Assembly: GCA_945883455.1 (NCBI GenBank)
Contig: CAMCXJ010000002.1
Location: forward strand, 1-35,765
DNA: 35,765 nt
Source: Prosthecobacter debontii
GTDB lineage: Bacteria; Verrucomicrobiota; Verrucomicrobiia; Verrucomicrobiales; Akkermansiaceae
Direction of reading: 5' to 3'
Position 1 is the first letter of the stretch; each line of letters opens with the position of its first letter. A program made the translations under genes and the position numbers. Positions 1 through 7,171 of the stretch are shown piece by piece. The notes beneath the pieces are model-generated. The model made no database searches. It saw only the letters and a list, made by a program, of their open reading frames with translations, and had not been told where the DNA came from.

Positions 1-1
1 T

Positions 2-295
2 CCCGAACCAACTCCCGCGCCAGAAGCCGCTGCTGCAGGCTCCGGTGATCCCGTCGCGATCATGAAAGCCAGCATCCAAGCGGGCGAGATTAAGGAATTT
101 TCCTTCGATCAGGTTCTCGAATGGCAGCCCGGCGAGGGAACGGAAACGATCGACGGCCAAGGCTATCAAACCGGCATCGCATCCTACAAGGCGGAGACGG
201 TTTTCGGTGTGAAAACGATCCAGGCCAAGGCACTCATCCAGGGCGGCAAGGTAGTCCGCTGGCTCTGGCCCAAGAGCGGCATGGAAATCAAATAA
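2..295 (+). CDS. C-terminal part of an unrecognised protein (5' end outside window)
   Basis: An open frame enters from the left edge and ends at TAA 293-295, giving 97 visible residues. The first part is a Pro/Ala/Glu-rich linker (PEPTPAPEAAAA), followed by a compact region of about 75 residues ending WLWPKSGMEIK. An ATG at 62 lies in the same frame, but the linker reads through it without a stop, so the gene most likely starts upstream and this is its C-terminal domain. I do not recognise the family. The pattern of a low-complexity linker before a small domain fits an exported or membrane-anchored protein, but that is inference. Tandem hairpins follow the stop codon. Confidence 0.6.
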   Translation, partial: PEPTPAPEAAAAGSGDPVAIMKASIQAGEIKEFSFDQVLEWQPGEGTETIDGQGYQTGIASYKAETVFGVKTIQAKALIQGGKVVRWLWPKSGMEIK

Positions 296-303
296 GTAAG
301 TGG

Positions 304-347
304 CTTGGGCGTCCCGCCCCAGGCCGTTTCGGAGGTGTCTCGCCTCC
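304..347. terminator. Tandem hairpins, possible terminator or REP-like element
   Basis: There are two back-to-back inverted repeats between the first gene and dprA. The first is GGGCG/CGCCC (307-311 and 315-319, loop TCC), extended by two further pairs after a mismatch. The second is GGAGGTG/CGCCTCC (331-337 and 341-347, loop TCT, one G-T pair). A pyrimidine-rich stretch (CTATCTTTCCCC) follows. This could end transcription of the upstream gene, or be a dispersed palindromic repeat. The lack of a clean T-run keeps confidence low. Confidence 0.45.
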
Positions 348-381
348 CTATCTTTCCCCATCCCTTCCCCATTCCTTACCC

Positions 382-1485
382 ATGTCCCCCCGCGAAGCCA
401 TCCTCGCCCTCAACCTCCTGCCATCCTTCGGTCCCGTCCGCATCACCCGCCTGCTTGAGGCTTTTGGCGATGCCGAGAGCGTTCTCAACGCCCCGGCGAA
501 GAGTCTGCTGCGCGTGGAAGGCATCGGCCCGGAGACGGCGAAGCTCATCTCCTCTTGGCAGGATCACGTCGATCCCGCGAAGGAACTCGCCGAGGCGGAG
601 GAGCGGGGCATCGCCATCATCACCCGCGAGGATCCCTCCTATCCGAAGCACCTGCTCCAGGCCTACGACGCGCCCATCCTACTGTATGTCTGGGGGGAAA
701 TCACCGCCCGCGACCGCCATGCCATCAGCGTCGTCGGTTCGCGCCGCGCCACGACCTACGGCGTCAACGCCACCCGCAAGCTCACCTACCAGCTCGCCCA
801 CGCCGGTTTCACCATCGTCTCCGGACTCGCCCGCGGCATCGATACCGCCGCGCACGAGTCTGCGCTCGCTGCGAAAGGCCGCACCATCGCGGTCGTCGGC
901 TCCGGTTTGGCGCGGCTCTACCCGCCGGAAAACCTGGCCCTCGCGCAAAAGATCGCCGATGGCAACGGCGCGGTGATTTCCGAGTTTCCTCTGCACCGGG
1001 AGCCCGACAAGCAGACCTTCCCCATGCGCAACCGCATCGTCGCCGCGTGGTGCCAAGCTCTGCTCGTCACCGAGTGCCCCGCCTGGTCCGGCTCACTCAT
1101 CACCGCAAACCTCGCCTCCGAATACGGCAAGCCCATCTTCGCCGTCCCCGGTCCCATCGACAAACCCTCCTCCGCCGGCTGCAACCAGCTCATCCGCGAC
1201 GGCGCCACCCTCGTCTCCGACGCCTCCCACATCATCGACGACATGGGCGATCTGCCCTTCGCCCGCAGCAACGAACTATCCCTCACGGAAACCCGCGACG
1301 AACCTGAACTCCCGCCCGAAGAAGCCGCCGTCCTCGCCGCCATGCCCGCCGGCGACGAGATGGCCATCGACACCCTCATCCAGCACAGCGGCCTGCCCTC
1401 ATCCGCCGTTACCGCCGCCCTTTTCAAACTCGAACTCCGCCGCCTCGTCCGCCCGCTGCCGGGCTTCCGGTTCATCCGGAGGTAA
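382..1485 (+). CDS. dprA: DNA-processing protein DprA (Smf)
   Basis: DprA binds incoming single-stranded DNA during natural transformation and loads RecA onto it. The protein has 367 residues. The N-terminal helical region contains an HhH-like VEGIGPETA (45-53). The Rossmann-like core carries GSRRATTYG (from 119), SGLARGID (147-154), a YPPEN motif, and SGSLITA (from 236). The last ~60 residues look like the winged-helix C-terminal domain of long DprA forms. The frame is open upstream to about 121, but ATG 382 places the start right at the conserved SPREAILALNLL segment. No Shine-Dalgarno sequence precedes it. Presence of dprA suggests, but does not prove, competence; no other competence genes are in the window. 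Confidence 0.93.
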   Translation: MSPREAILALNLLPSFGPVRITRLLEAFGDAESVLNAPAKSLLRVEGIGPETAKLISSWQDHVDPAKELAEAEERGIAIITREDPSYPKHLLQAYDAPILLYVWGEITARDRHAISVVGSRRATTYGVNATRKLTYQLAHAGFTIVSGLARGIDTAAHESALAAKGRTIAVVGSGLARLYPPENLALAQKIADGNGAVISEFPLHREPDKQTFPMRNRIVAAWCQALLVTECPAWSGSLITANLASEYGKPIFAVPGPIDKPSSAGCNQLIRDGATLVSDASHIIDDMGDLPFARSNELSLTETRDEPELPPEEAAVLAAMPAGDEMAIDTLIQHSGLPSSAVTAALFKLELRRLVRPLPGFRFIRR

Positions 1486-1569
1486 GAAAGGGATGGTATC
1501 CAGAATTACAATATTTTCATAAACACGGTGACCATCACAAACTAGCTGGAAATCCGATCAAATACTGTA

Positions 1570-2658
1570 TCACGGTTTCTCAGCCGGAGCCTCAAGCGCC
1601 TCGATGTGGCGGCGCACTCCTTCCGTGATGCCACGTTCGCTGTAGCCGCCTTCCAGAAGGGAAACGATGCGTTCGTGGCCTTGCTCGCGGCAGAGCGCGC
1701 GGAGGATTTCCGTAAGCTCGCCATAGACATCGCTCGACCAACCGAGCGCGCCGAGCGGATCGGCCTCGTGGGCATCGAAGCCGGCGGAAATGATCAGCAG
1801 CTGCGGTTTGAATTTCCGGAAAGCCTCGGTGAGCGTCGTCCTGAAAACCTTGAGCACCGCCTCATCGCCGCCGCCGGGAGAGAGCGGCACGTTCAGGTTG
1901 AGACCCTTGCCCGCCCCTTCCCCGATGATGTCCGGAGAGCCGCTCGGGCCGGGATAAAAAGGATATTGGTGCGTGTTGAAAACGAATACCGTGGGATCTT
2001 TGAGGAACATTTCCTGCGTGCCATCGCCATGGTGCACGTCCCAATCAACGATCATCACGCGCTCCAGCTTGTGGTGTTTCTGGGCGTAGCGGGCGGCGAT
2101 CGCGGCATTGCCGAAAAAGCAGAAGCCCTTGGCGCGGTCCGGCATCGCGTGATGTCCCGGCGGGCGCACGGCGGCGAAGGCGTTGGTCACGCGCCCCGCC
2201 ATCACCGCATCCACCGCCGTCAGGGCTCCGGCCACGGCTTTCACCGCCACCTCGTAGGTGCGCGGCGAAATGGGGTTGTCCGCCCCGAGGCGGGTGACAC
2301 CCTCGGCGGCCTTGCAGGCGTTTTTCAGCTCCTTCACGTAATCCTCCTCGTGCATCTCAAGGACCCACGGCATCGGATCGATCTTGTCGCTCGGCCCCGT
2401 CCAAAGCAGGCGCTTCGAAACGGGGTGTGCCTTGAGATGCTTTGTCATCATGCGCAGCCGATCCGGACTTTCCGGGAAGCCGGGACCGGTGTCGTGTTCG
2501 AGAAAAATGTCATCATAGATCAGTGCCGTGCGGAAGGCGGCGGGCTGTTTCTCGTCGGCAAGCGTCGTCATGGTAAAAAAGGACCAAGTGATCGCGCCGA
2601 GAAGCAAAGCGGAGATCCGGTGCGACGCGAGCCTGGGGTGGGGGTTCGGTTTCATCAT
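1570..2658 (-). CDS. Exported histone-deacetylase-superfamily amidohydrolase
   Basis: This is a zinc-dependent deacetylase of the arginase/HDAC fold (HDAC, acetoin-utilisation AcuC, acetylpolyamine amidohydrolase). About 362 residues follow paired ATG codons at 2658 and 2655; a GTG at 2679 is possible but less likely. Numbering from 2658, visible motifs are RPPGHHA (165-171, the His-His charge relay), DWDVHHGDG (205-213, zinc ligands Asp207 and His209), AGFDAH (zinc ligand Asp295), and EGGYS with the catalytic Tyr at about 339. The N-terminus has basic residues then a hydrophobic stretch (ALLLGAITWSFF) and a LADEKQ-like cleavage region, so it is probably exported. The substrate is unknown: acetylated polyamine or another acyl-amide outside the cytoplasm is plausible. 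It is divergently oriented to the next gene. Confidence 0.88.
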   Translation of the reverse strand: MMKPNPHPRLASHRISALLLGAITWSFFTMTTLADEKQPAAFRTALIYDDIFLEHDTGPGFPESPDRLRMMTKHLKAHPVSKRLLWTGPSDKIDPMPWVLEMHEEDYVKELKNACKAAEGVTRLGADNPISPRTYEVAVKAVAGALTAVDAVMAGRVTNAFAAVRPPGHHAMPDRAKGFCFFGNAAIAARYAQKHHKLERVMIVDWDVHHGDGTQEMFLKDPTVFVFNTHQYPFYPGPSGSPDIIGEGAGKGLNLNVPLSPGGGDEAVLKVFRTTLTEAFRKFKPQLLIISAGFDAHEADPLGALGWSSDVYGELTEILRALCREQGHERIVSLLEGGYSERGITEGVRRHIEALEAPAEKP

Positions 2659-2792
2659 CTGTCGGGGGTTGTGCGGCACAATGGCTTATGTCCACACGGT
2701 GGCTGGTTTTTCGCCGTCCACAAGCGGGTGCTTCCGCTCGGAAAGGGCGAATCCGGCTGCAAGATCCCGCAAGCCCAGCACGTTGCCGTCCT

Positions 2793-3683
2793 ATGCTGAA
2801 AAAATCCATCCTCCTCTCCCTTCTGCTGGCGGCCCATGCATCCGGCCAGCAAACTTCGCCGAAACTCTCCCTCCCGGAAATGCCGGAGCCTTCCCTGGGG
2901 GCGGATTCCATGGAAAAACTGGGAATCCCGAATGGCAAGGTTACGGATTTCGTGTTCAGCGATTCCAAGGTGTTTCCCGGCACGAAACGCCGCATCCATC
3001 TCTACGTCCCCGCCCAATACGATGCGAAAAAGGAGACCGCTGTGATGGTTTTCCAGGACGGCCACACCTACGTGAACCCCAACGGCGAATTCCGCGTCAC
3101 CACGGTTTTCGACAACCTGATCGCGGCCAGCGACATGCCGCCGGTCATCGGGATTTTTATCGACCCGGGCCACAAGGGGGATTCCAAGCCCGGGGCTCCC
3201 TGGAAAAACAACAACCGCAGCTTCGAATACGACACGCTCTCCGCGGATTACGCGACCTTTCTCATCGATGAAATCCTCCCGCTCGTGGGTAAGGATTACA
3301 ACCTCACCAAAGATCCGGATCTACGCGCGATCTGCGGCACCAGCTCCGGCGGGATCTGCGCGTGGACGGTCGCATGGGAAAGGCCGGACGCGTTCCGAAA
3401 AGTAGTTTCCTCCATCGGCTCCTTCACCAACATCCGCGGCGGCGACGTCTACCCCGGCCTCATCCGCAAGACCGAAAAGAAACCCATCCGCGGCTTTTTC
3501 CAGGAAGGCATCAACGACCTCGACAACGAGCACGGCAACTGGCCGCTCGGCAACATGGCCATGGAATCGGCCCTGAAATTCAAGGGCTACGACCACAGAT
3601 ACGTCTGGGGCCACGGCGCCCACAACGGCAAACACATGGGAGCCATTTTCCCGGATGCGATGCGCTGGCTGTGGAGAAAATAA
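2793..3683 (+). CDS. Exported alpha/beta-hydrolase esterase (enterochelin-esterase-like)
   Basis: A serine esterase of the enterochelin esterase/esterase-D type (PF00756-like), 296 residues. It starts with a signal peptide (MLKKSILLSLLLAAHASGQ), which supports ATG 2793 over the open frame further upstream. The nucleophile motif is CGTSSGG at 181-187, with Ser184 as the expected catalytic serine. The C-terminal HGAHNGKHMGAIFP segment supplies the likely catalytic His, and its spacing to the end fits the family. In bacteria of this type such enzymes often act on sugar esters or siderophore esters, but the substrate cannot be read here. It converges with the toxin gene on the other strand. Confidence 0.85.
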   Translation: MLKKSILLSLLLAAHASGQQTSPKLSLPEMPEPSLGADSMEKLGIPNGKVTDFVFSDSKVFPGTKRRIHLYVPAQYDAKKETAVMVFQDGHTYVNPNGEFRVTTVFDNLIAASDMPPVIGIFIDPGHKGDSKPGAPWKNNNRSFEYDTLSADYATFLIDEILPLVGKDYNLTKDPDLRAICGTSSGGICAWTVAWERPDAFRKVVSSIGSFTNIRGGDVYPGLIRKTEKKPIRGFFQEGINDLDNEHGNWPLGNMAMESALKFKGYDHRYVWGHGAHNGKHMGAIFPDAMRWLWRK

Positions 3684-3706
3684 GCGCAGGGCGGTGAACA
3701 CGCGCG

Positions 3707-4000
3707 CTAATCATCCTGATCAAGGATAAGCAGGTAAGTAGCGAGGATACGCGCGGACGTTTCCGGATCCAGATGCCCCATGGGGCGCAGCGCCTTGCGG
3801 TGGATGGGGCGGATCAGATCGCAGGCAACCACATGCTCCTTGTCCGCAATCAGGATTTTTTCCCGAAGCGGCGTGAGCGAAATATCCGAACGCAAAGGGC
3901 AGACAAGCTGGGTGGGGAGTGAGGACAAAGCCGGATGTTGCAGTCCGACGAGGTTTGGCTTGGATCCTTTCGCGGTGGAGCAGTAGAGTGGCAATCTCAT
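3707..4000 (-). CDS. Toxin of the CcdB/MazF fold superfamily (candidate)
   Basis: A protein of 97 residues. The pattern HPALSSLPTQLVCPL, then LTPLREKILI, then a C-terminal VVACDLIRPIHRKAL and LDPETSARI resembles small toxins of the CcdB/MazF/Kid fold, which inhibit gyrase (CcdB) or cleave mRNA (MazF). I cannot decide between the two by eye. The start codon overlaps the stop of the upstream gene (ATGA at 3997-4000), the usual coupling of antitoxin and toxin. Gene order, size and the ribbon-helix-helix-like partner support a type II toxin-antitoxin module. Whether it is active is unknown. Confidence 0.6.
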   Translation of the reverse strand: MRLPLYCSTAKGSKPNLVGLQHPALSSLPTQLVCPLRSDISLTPLREKILIADKEHVVACDLIRPIHRKALRPMGHLDPETSARILATYLLILDQDD

Positions 4001-4245
4001 GCCTCGGAAATGGGGAATTGAGCGTTAAGGGCGAGCGTTTCCCTGGCGACTTCTGGTGTGTAGGCGGCGACGGCGGCGGCGTAAAATTTCGCCCTCTCGC
4101 GTTTCCGCGCCTCCGCATCCAAAAGCTCACCGATGAAAACGGACTTGGGTTTGTCTCCGCGGAGCTTGTCGATCAGTTGGGTGGAAGCCTCGTTCAAGGT
4201 CAGTGTCCGACGGAGATTTTTCGGCGACTTGTTAGCGACTTTCAT
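3997..4245 (-). CDS. Antitoxin-like small DNA-binding protein (ribbon-helix-helix candidate)
   Basis: The protein has 82 residues from ATG 4245 (MKVANKSPKN). Longer in-frame starts up to 4287 would run into the rarA end region and are less likely. The N-terminal part, LRRTLTLNEASTQLIDKL, fits the beta-strand and first helix of a ribbon-helix-helix operator-binding domain. The C-terminal part (ARKRERAKFYAAAVAAY) is charged and helical, as expected for a toxin-neutralising tail. It overlaps the toxin start by 4 bp and lies 42 bp after the rarA stop codon on the same strand. It would repress its own operon and neutralise the toxin; both are inferred from architecture. Confidence 0.6.
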   Translation of the reverse strand: MKVANKSPKNLRRTLTLNEASTQLIDKLRGDKPKSVFIGELLDAEARKRERAKFYAAAVAAYTPEVARETLALNAQFPISEA

Positions 4246-4287
4246 GCGATCAACCTGCCTTCGGTGACTTCTTTGGTCAAGCCGCAA

Positions 4288-5625
4288 TCAGGATTCTCCC
4301 CGCTGCGCGCGCCAATGCTCCAGCCGTTCCTTAATCCGCCTTTCCATGCCCTGCTCGCCGGGGTGGTAGTAGGTGCGGCCTTCGGGGAGGTAGGCTTGGG
4401 GGATGTAGTGGCCTTCGTAATCGTGGGAGTAAAGGTAGCGCATGGCCTCCTCGGGTTTGCCGGTGAGCCTTTTCGAGGTGGGGGTGCGGAGGTGCTCGGG
4501 GACGGCGAGGGTGCGGCCGGTTTCGACATCGGAAATGGCGGCGCCGAGGGCGGCGTAGGCGGTGTTCGATTTCGGCGAGGTGGCCAGATAAACGGTGGCA
4601 TGCGCGAGCGGGATGCGGCCTTCCGGCATGCCGATGAATTCGAGGGCGTGGTGGGCGTCGAGTGCGATGCGCAGCGCGCCGGAATCCGCGAGGCCGATGT
4701 CTTCCGAGGCGGCGATGACGAGGCGGCGGGAGATGAAACGCGGGTCCTCGCCGGCGTGGAGCATTTTCGCGAGCCAGTAGAGCGCGGCGTCGGGATCGGA
4801 GCCGCGGATGGATTTGATGAAGGCGGAGATGGTGTCGTAGTGGCCCTCGTCGCCGTAGTGGACGGCTTTGCGTTGGATCGATTCCTCGGCTACTGCCAAA
4901 GAAATATGGATTGATGATTGTTGATTTCGGATTTCGGATTTTTGAGGGAGGGATGCCAGCTCAAGCGCGGTGAGCGCCTTGCGGACGTCGCCGTCGGAGA
5001 GTTTCGCGAGATGGTCGAGGGCTTCAGGGTCAGCGGTGATATTCTGTTTTCCGAGGCCGCGCTCGTCATCGGCGAGCGCGTTTTCTAACAGTTTTCGGAT
5101 GGATGTTTCATCGACCGCTTCGAGCTGAAAAATCTGCGAGCGCGAGACCAGCGGCGAGTTGACGTAGAAATACGGGTTGTGCGTGGTCGCGCCGATGAAG
5201 CGCACCGTGCCGCGCTCCAGGTGCGGGAGCAGGGTGTCCTGCTGCGCCTTGTTGAAGCGGTGGATCTCGTCGATGAAAAGGATCGTCGTCTCGCCGCGCA
5301 GATCGCGGTTCATCTTCGCCAGCGCGATTTTCTCGCGGATTTCGGCGACGTTCGATTCGACCCCGTTTAAGGTCTCGAAACGCGAGCCGGTGGTTTTCGC
5401 GATCACGCCGGCGAGCGAGGTTTTTCCCGTGCCCGGCGGGCCGTAGAAAATGAGCGAGGCGAAGCGGTCCGCATCGATGGCGCGGCGCAGTAGTTTGCCC
5501 TCGCCGAGGATGTGATCCTGACCCAGCACCTCATCGAGCGTGCGCGGCCTCATGCGGGCGGCGAGCGGTTCGGAAACCGCCGGCTTTTCGGATTTCGCGG
5601 CGGGCGTGGAAAACAGGTCGGACAC
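4288..5625 (-). CDS. rarA: Replication-associated recombination protein A (RarA/MgsA AAA+ ATPase)
   Basis: A clamp-loader-like AAA+ ATPase that acts at stalled replication forks, 445 residues. Walker A is GPPGTGKT (62-69), Walker B is ILFIDEIH (115-122), and sensor 1 is GATTHNP (145-151). VSRSQIFQLEA (160-170) and the SDGDVRKALTALE sensor-2 region (from 210) follow. The family C-terminal tetramerisation domain is present (GSDPDAALYWLAKML, SEDIGLADSGAL, EGHYIPQAYLPEG). Residues 229-242 (KSEIRNQQSSIHIS) form an extra low-complexity segment encoded by AT-rich DNA at 4900-4941, unlike the GC-rich surroundings. It falls between two conserved domains and the frame is intact, so the protein is probably functional. 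Confidence 0.95.
   Translation of the reverse strand: MSDLFSTPAAKSEKPAVSEPLAARMRPRTLDEVLGQDHILGEGKLLRRAIDADRFASLIFYGPPGTGKTSLAGVIAKTTGSRFETLNGVESNVAEIREKIALAKMNRDLRGETTILFIDEIHRFNKAQQDTLLPHLERGTVRFIGATTHNPYFYVNSPLVSRSQIFQLEAVDETSIRKLLENALADDERGLGKQNITADPEALDHLAKLSDGDVRKALTALELASLPQKSEIRNQQSSIHISLAVAEESIQRKAVHYGDEGHYDTISAFIKSIRGSDPDAALYWLAKMLHAGEDPRFISRRLVIAASEDIGLADSGALRIALDAHHALEFIGMPEGRIPLAHATVYLATSPKSNTAYAALGAAISDVETGRTLAVPEHLRTPTSKRLTGKPEEAMRYLYSHDYEGHYIPQAYLPEGRTYYHPGEQGMERRIKERLEHWRAQRGES
4900..4941. repeat. AT-rich low-complexity insertion inside rarA
   Basis: The plus strand reads GATTTCGGATTTCGGATTTTTG with near-repeats of GATTTCG and of TTGATGATTGTTGATT. The segment is in frame and encodes KSEIRNQQSSIHIS. 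Its base composition contrasts sharply with the flanking gene. A similar type of tract occurs inside valS and upstream of rarA. Confidence 0.6.
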
Positions 5626-5633
5626 TTCGGGGA

Positions 5634-5661
5634 AACTTTAAGTTTTAAACTTTAAACTCCA
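5634..5661. repeat. AT-rich AAACTTTAA-type tract upstream of rarA
   Basis: The sequence is built from repeated AACTTTAA/TTTTAAACTTTAAAC words between the rarA start and the end of the methyltransferase gene. It resembles the AT-rich insertions in rarA and valS in style but not in exact sequence. It could also supply promoter-like AT content for rarA; no clear -35/-10 pair was found. Confidence 0.5.
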
Positions 5662-5670
5662 AGGAAGAGT

Positions 5671-6411
5671 TCACTTCAATTTCTGCACCTTGATGCGTTT
5701 CCAGAACATGCGGTCGCGCCAGTCGGCGAAAGAGACGGTGTGCGATTCGAGCCGCGAGCCGGTTGCGACATCATCGCCTGCGACGAGGATTTCGTTGAGG
5801 CTGTCCTCGGTGCTGAGCGCGCGGACGCAGGGGAAACGGGCGGCGAGGTTTTTCCGGGTGGCGGATTGCTTCGCGCGGTGGCCGGGGCCGGTGACGAGGT
5901 TCAGCGCGAGGAGGCCGCCGGGCGCGAGGGAGTTTTTCAGTAGGCCGAGCCAATCTGCATCGCAGGTGTCGGCGCGGAAAACATCCTCATCCCCGGCGAG
6001 GTAGAGGTCGTCGATGATCACGTCGAAACGGCGCTTGTTCTGTTTCATCCATTCATAGGCATCGGCGATGACAATCTCCGCGCCCGTTTCGCCGAGGTGC
6101 ATCTCCTTTTCCGCTAGCGCGATGAGTTCCGCGTCGAGGTCGATGCCCGTCAGGGAAGCCTCCTGCAAAAGGTGGCGCAGGGTGCGCAATGCCGTGCCGC
6201 CCGCCACGCCGAGCATGAGGATGGAGGCGGGCTTTCCGGAGGGGCACAGCATGGCCGCAGCAGCGAGCAAATCCCACGCGAGTCCGGTCAGGAAACGTTT
6301 CTCGTGATAGGAAGCATGGATCGCCCCCGCCACGCGGAACTCGGTCGCGTGCGCTGATTTCCAGACGGCGATGCGCTGGAATCGGGTTGGGAAATCGCCT
6401 GTTTTCCGCAT
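5671..6411 (-). CDS. Spermidine-synthase-like SAM-dependent methyltransferase
   Basis: A Rossmann-fold protein of 246 residues from ATG 6411 (MRKTGDFPTRFQ). The frame is open up to 6705, but that would cover the promoter and start of the lipoprotein gene on the other strand. SAM-binding motif I is MLGVAGGTALRTL (from 66), motif II is GIDLD (89-93), and a third is ADAYEW (116-121). The DVIIDDLYLAGDE segment (from 130) matches the acidic patch seen in spermidine synthase-like proteins. Such proteins without the full polyamine site are common and their substrate is generally unknown. It lies 45 bp upstream of rarA on the same strand. Confidence 0.75.
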   Translation of the reverse strand: MRKTGDFPTRFQRIAVWKSAHATEFRVAGAIHASYHEKRFLTGLAWDLLAAAAMLCPSGKPASILMLGVAGGTALRTLRHLLQEASLTGIDLDAELIALAEKEMHLGETGAEIVIADAYEWMKQNKRRFDVIIDDLYLAGDEDVFRADTCDADWLGLLKNSLAPGGLLALNLVTGPGHRAKQSATRKNLAARFPCVRALSTEDSLNEILVAGDDVATGSRLESHTVSFADWRDRMFWKRIKVQKLK

Positions 6412-6578
6412 TTGAAAACCATCTAACAGGAACGGGCGCGCAGGGGAAGGAGGATTTGTGCGCACTATTGGCGCTTGGAAATCGAGCCGACGGAGCGCGC
6501 CCATCAGACAAAAAACCCACTCACCACCCGACATTTCTGGACGGATCCGTTTTTCCTGATTCTGCATTACGACCCCGC

Positions 6579-6607
6579 TTGACGGGAGCGCGCCGCCCAC
6601 CTTTAAT
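6579..6607 (+). promoter_or_regulatory. Sigma70-type promoter of the lipoprotein gene
   Basis: TTGACG at 6579-6584 and TTTAAT at 6602-6607 are separated by 17 bp. The predicted start site near 6614 gives a leader of about 57 nt before ATG 6671. It lies in the 259-bp gap between divergent genes. This is one of the best -35/-10 pairs in the window. Confidence 0.6.
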
Positions 6608-6670
6608 GGGGTCCCACGGGTGCCATCCCGGTTTCCGCTAACGTAGAACTCTCGAACGCCAATCACCGCC

Positions 6671-7102
6671 ATGAAATCCAAGTTTATCCTTAGTCTGCCG
6701 CTCATCGGCTGCCTTGCTTTCGCGTCATGCTATCAAGTCCCCGACAAACCGCGCAGGACGAAGCCTCCCGTGCGGAACGAAACGGTCACTAGCGAAGATC
6801 AGCAAAAAATTCAAGATCAGCGCGACCGGATGAAGGAGAATGAGGAGAAGGAAAAAACCGAAACGACTACCGAAGTTCCCGAGGAAACTCCTGAGACCAC
6901 CACCACCACCACCACAACGCCCGACAAGCCCGTTGAGAAGCGCGCCGATTACGACTTCGCGAATCCCGTTCCCGGCAAGGAAGGCTTCGTGTTCAGCCCC
7001 TACAACAACAAGCTGGTTGATGTCCGCGACATTCCTAGCGGCACGCTTGTGCAGGATCCGACTTACCCGGCCTCCGAGAAAAAGTATTTCCGCGTGCCGT
7101 AA
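6671..7102 (+). CDS. Thr/Glu-rich outer-membrane or periplasmic lipoprotein, unknown function
   Basis: A 143-residue lipoprotein. The signal peptide ends in a lipobox LAFASC with Cys20 as the acylated residue. A charged region follows (many Glu/Lys/Arg, 40-66), then a Thr-rich linker encoded partly by six perfect ACC repeats (6896-6913). A small C-terminal domain contains DYDFANPVPGKEGFVFSPY and LVDVRDIPSGTLVQDP. This last part suggests a short conserved domain of envelope lipoproteins, but I cannot name it. The gene has its own promoter and a strong terminator, so it is monocistronic and probably well expressed. Because the ACC tract is a trinucleotide repeat, slippage would change linker length rather than frame. 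Confidence 0.8.
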   Translation: MKSKFILSLPLIGCLAFASCYQVPDKPRRTKPPVRNETVTSEDQQKIQDQRDRMKENEEKEKTETTTEVPEETPETTTTTTTTPDKPVEKRADYDFANPVPGKEGFVFSPYNNKLVDVRDIPSGTLVQDPTYPASEKKYFRVP

Positions 7103-7137
7103 AAATTCGCCGAACTCACCAACACGAACTTTCCCAC

Positions 7138-7171
7138 GACCGGGTCCAAGCCCTTGGATCCGGTCTTTTTT
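7138..7171 (+). terminator. Strong intrinsic terminator directly before tyrA
   Basis: The stem GACCGGGTCCAAG / CTTGGATCCGGTC (7138-7150 and 7153-7165) has 13 pairs with one G-T wobble. It is followed by T(6) at 7166-7171. The final T is immediately followed by the ATG of tyrA at 7172. It ends the lipoprotein transcript and leaves no room for a leader on the next gene. Confidence 0.85.

Noticed and set aside
305..976. Long plus-strand frame overlapping dprA (about 220 codons)
   Set aside because: Arg/Ser/Pro-rich translation typical of a shadow frame in GC-rich DNA; dprA in the other frame has clear motifs.
1606..2799. Plus-strand frame of nearly 400 codons opposite the HDAC-like gene
   Set aside because: Antisense shadow; the minus-strand gene carries all catalytic motifs.
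3844..4295. 14-bp direct repeat CCGCAATCAGGATT at 3844-3857 and 4282-4295, around the toxin-antitoxin pair
   Set aside because: A 14-bp match is expected about once or twice by chance in a window this size, and no other element features flank it.
6896..6915. ACC repeat in the lipoprotein gene as a phase-variation switch
   Set aside because: A trinucleotide repeat changes linker length only; it cannot shift the frame.
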